From: Streptomyces glomeratus
GTDB taxonomy: Bacteria; Actinomycetota; Actinomycetes; Streptomycetales; Streptomycetaceae
Direction of reading: 5' to 3'
Assembly (NCBI RefSeq): GCF_021462825.1
Contig: NZ_JAKEEB010000010.1
Span: 124,001-188,000 of the forward strand
Length of the DNA: 64,000 bases
The notes beneath the pieces were generated by a model that made no database searches, was not told where the DNA came from, and worked only from the letters and a program-made list of their open reading frames with translations. Both the position numbers and the translations under genes were made by a program. Below, piece by piece: positions 63,621 to 64,000 of the stretch (within the stretch, counting starts at the first letter, position 1; each line of letters starts with the position of its first letter).

Positions 63621-64000
63621 TCAGGCACCGACCTCCGCCCGCGCCCGCTCCGCGTCCGCGGTCTGCTCGGCGGTCCGTCCGCCGCCCAGCTTCTCCTTGA
63701 CCACGGCGATCACGAGCACGACCGCCGCGACGAGCAGCGACAGCAGTACCGTCTCGCGTCCGTCGTGCTCCGTGTCGGTGAGCATGTAGCCGAGGACGAA
63801 CACGATCAGCGCGGCCGCCGCCCAGGTCAGGTACGGGTACAGCCACATCTTCACGATCAGCTTCTCCGGCGCCTCACGCTGGATGATCTTCCGCATCCGC
63901 AGCTGCGAGAAGCAGATCACCAGCCAGACGAACAGGGCGACCGCACCGCTGGAGTTGACCAGGAAGAGGAAGACCGAGTCCGGGAACTTGTAGTTGAAGA
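63621..64000 (-). CDS. APC-family amino-acid permease (partial, 5' end outside)
   Basis: The last about 126 residues of a second APC permease; the frame is open through the window edge (FNYKFPDSVFLFLVNSSG, then ICFSQLRMRKIIQREAPEKL). Three or four membrane helices are visible and the C-terminal tail (EKLGGGRTAEQTADAERARAEVGA) is cytoplasmic. It resembles the C-terminus of the permease at 59628 (ISQLRLRRRLEREAPGRPAVRMW), so the two are likely paralogues. Confidence 0.9.
   Translation of the reverse strand, partial: FNYKFPDSVFLFLVNSSGAVALFVWLVICFSQLRMRKIIQREAPEKLIVKMWLYPYLTWAAAALIVFVLGYMLTDTEHDGRETVLLSLLVAAVVLVIAVVKEKLGGGRTAEQTADAERARAEVGA

Overview
The base composition (about 70% G+C with strong third-position GC bias), frequent GTG and TTG starts, Gly/Ala/Pro-rich proteins, an LAxTG-type sortase signal and the gene content point to a Streptomyces chromosome. 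From memory, the gene order resembles the core of the S. coelicolor chromosome around ssbB, the csn (chitosan oligosaccharide) operon, malQ, pepN and asd, with a few accessory insertions. No search was run, so the species is not named.

Layout. 1-860: possible DNA-ligase tail, then a tRNA-Arg(TCT) on the minus strand with its terminator and a 9-bp dyad. 863-5323 (+): two dynamin-like GTPases (DynA/DynB type) and a second single-strand DNA-binding protein, a set tied to sporulation septation and chromosome segregation. 5598-7001 (+): thioester-domain surface protein that has lost its thioester cysteine. 7020-13327: an accessory-looking block with a TIR/NB-ARC/TPR STAND protein (-), a divergent small helical protein (+), a membrane-anchored protein (+), and small or unknown genes (-). 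13726-16489 (+): ettA, a thioesterase and a conserved unknown, tightly coupled. 16554-18058: truncated haemoglobin (-) and a PCMT-like methyltransferase (+).

18111-28957 (-): a seven-gene signalling cluster, in transcription order a four-TM sensor (GlnX-like), a periplasmic amino-acid binding protein (GlnH-like), a coiled-coil protein, a PknG-type kinase, a PP2C phosphatase, a VWA protein and an FHA protein. This looks like an expanded version of the mycobacterial GlnX-GlnH-PknG-GarA pathway. 29201-35954 (-): csnR-csnE-csnF-csnG-csnH-csnK, with a perfect ROK operator (TAGGAAAGTTTCCTA) in front of csnR. Next come a Uma2 nuclease-like protein, an MscS channel, an HNH protein, a small repeat protein translationally coupled to malQ, a small membrane protein, and a decayed FAD monooxygenase behind a long perfect inverted repeat.

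42763-58543 contains two pepN paralogues, asd, a frameshifted ECF sigma gene with its membrane partner, a 1101-aa secreted subtilase, Nudix, GNAT and GT4 genes, and a DUF559/AbiEi-like protein. The right end has a CPWA-type DsbA/mycothiol nitroreductase-family protein, an APC permease, bioY, an FAD-linked oxidase whose 3' end runs into six 17-bp tandem repeats, and the 3' part of a second APC permease. Strong hairpins without long T-runs, typical of Streptomyces, separate most convergent genes. No CRISPR array, rRNA, transposase or integrase was seen.
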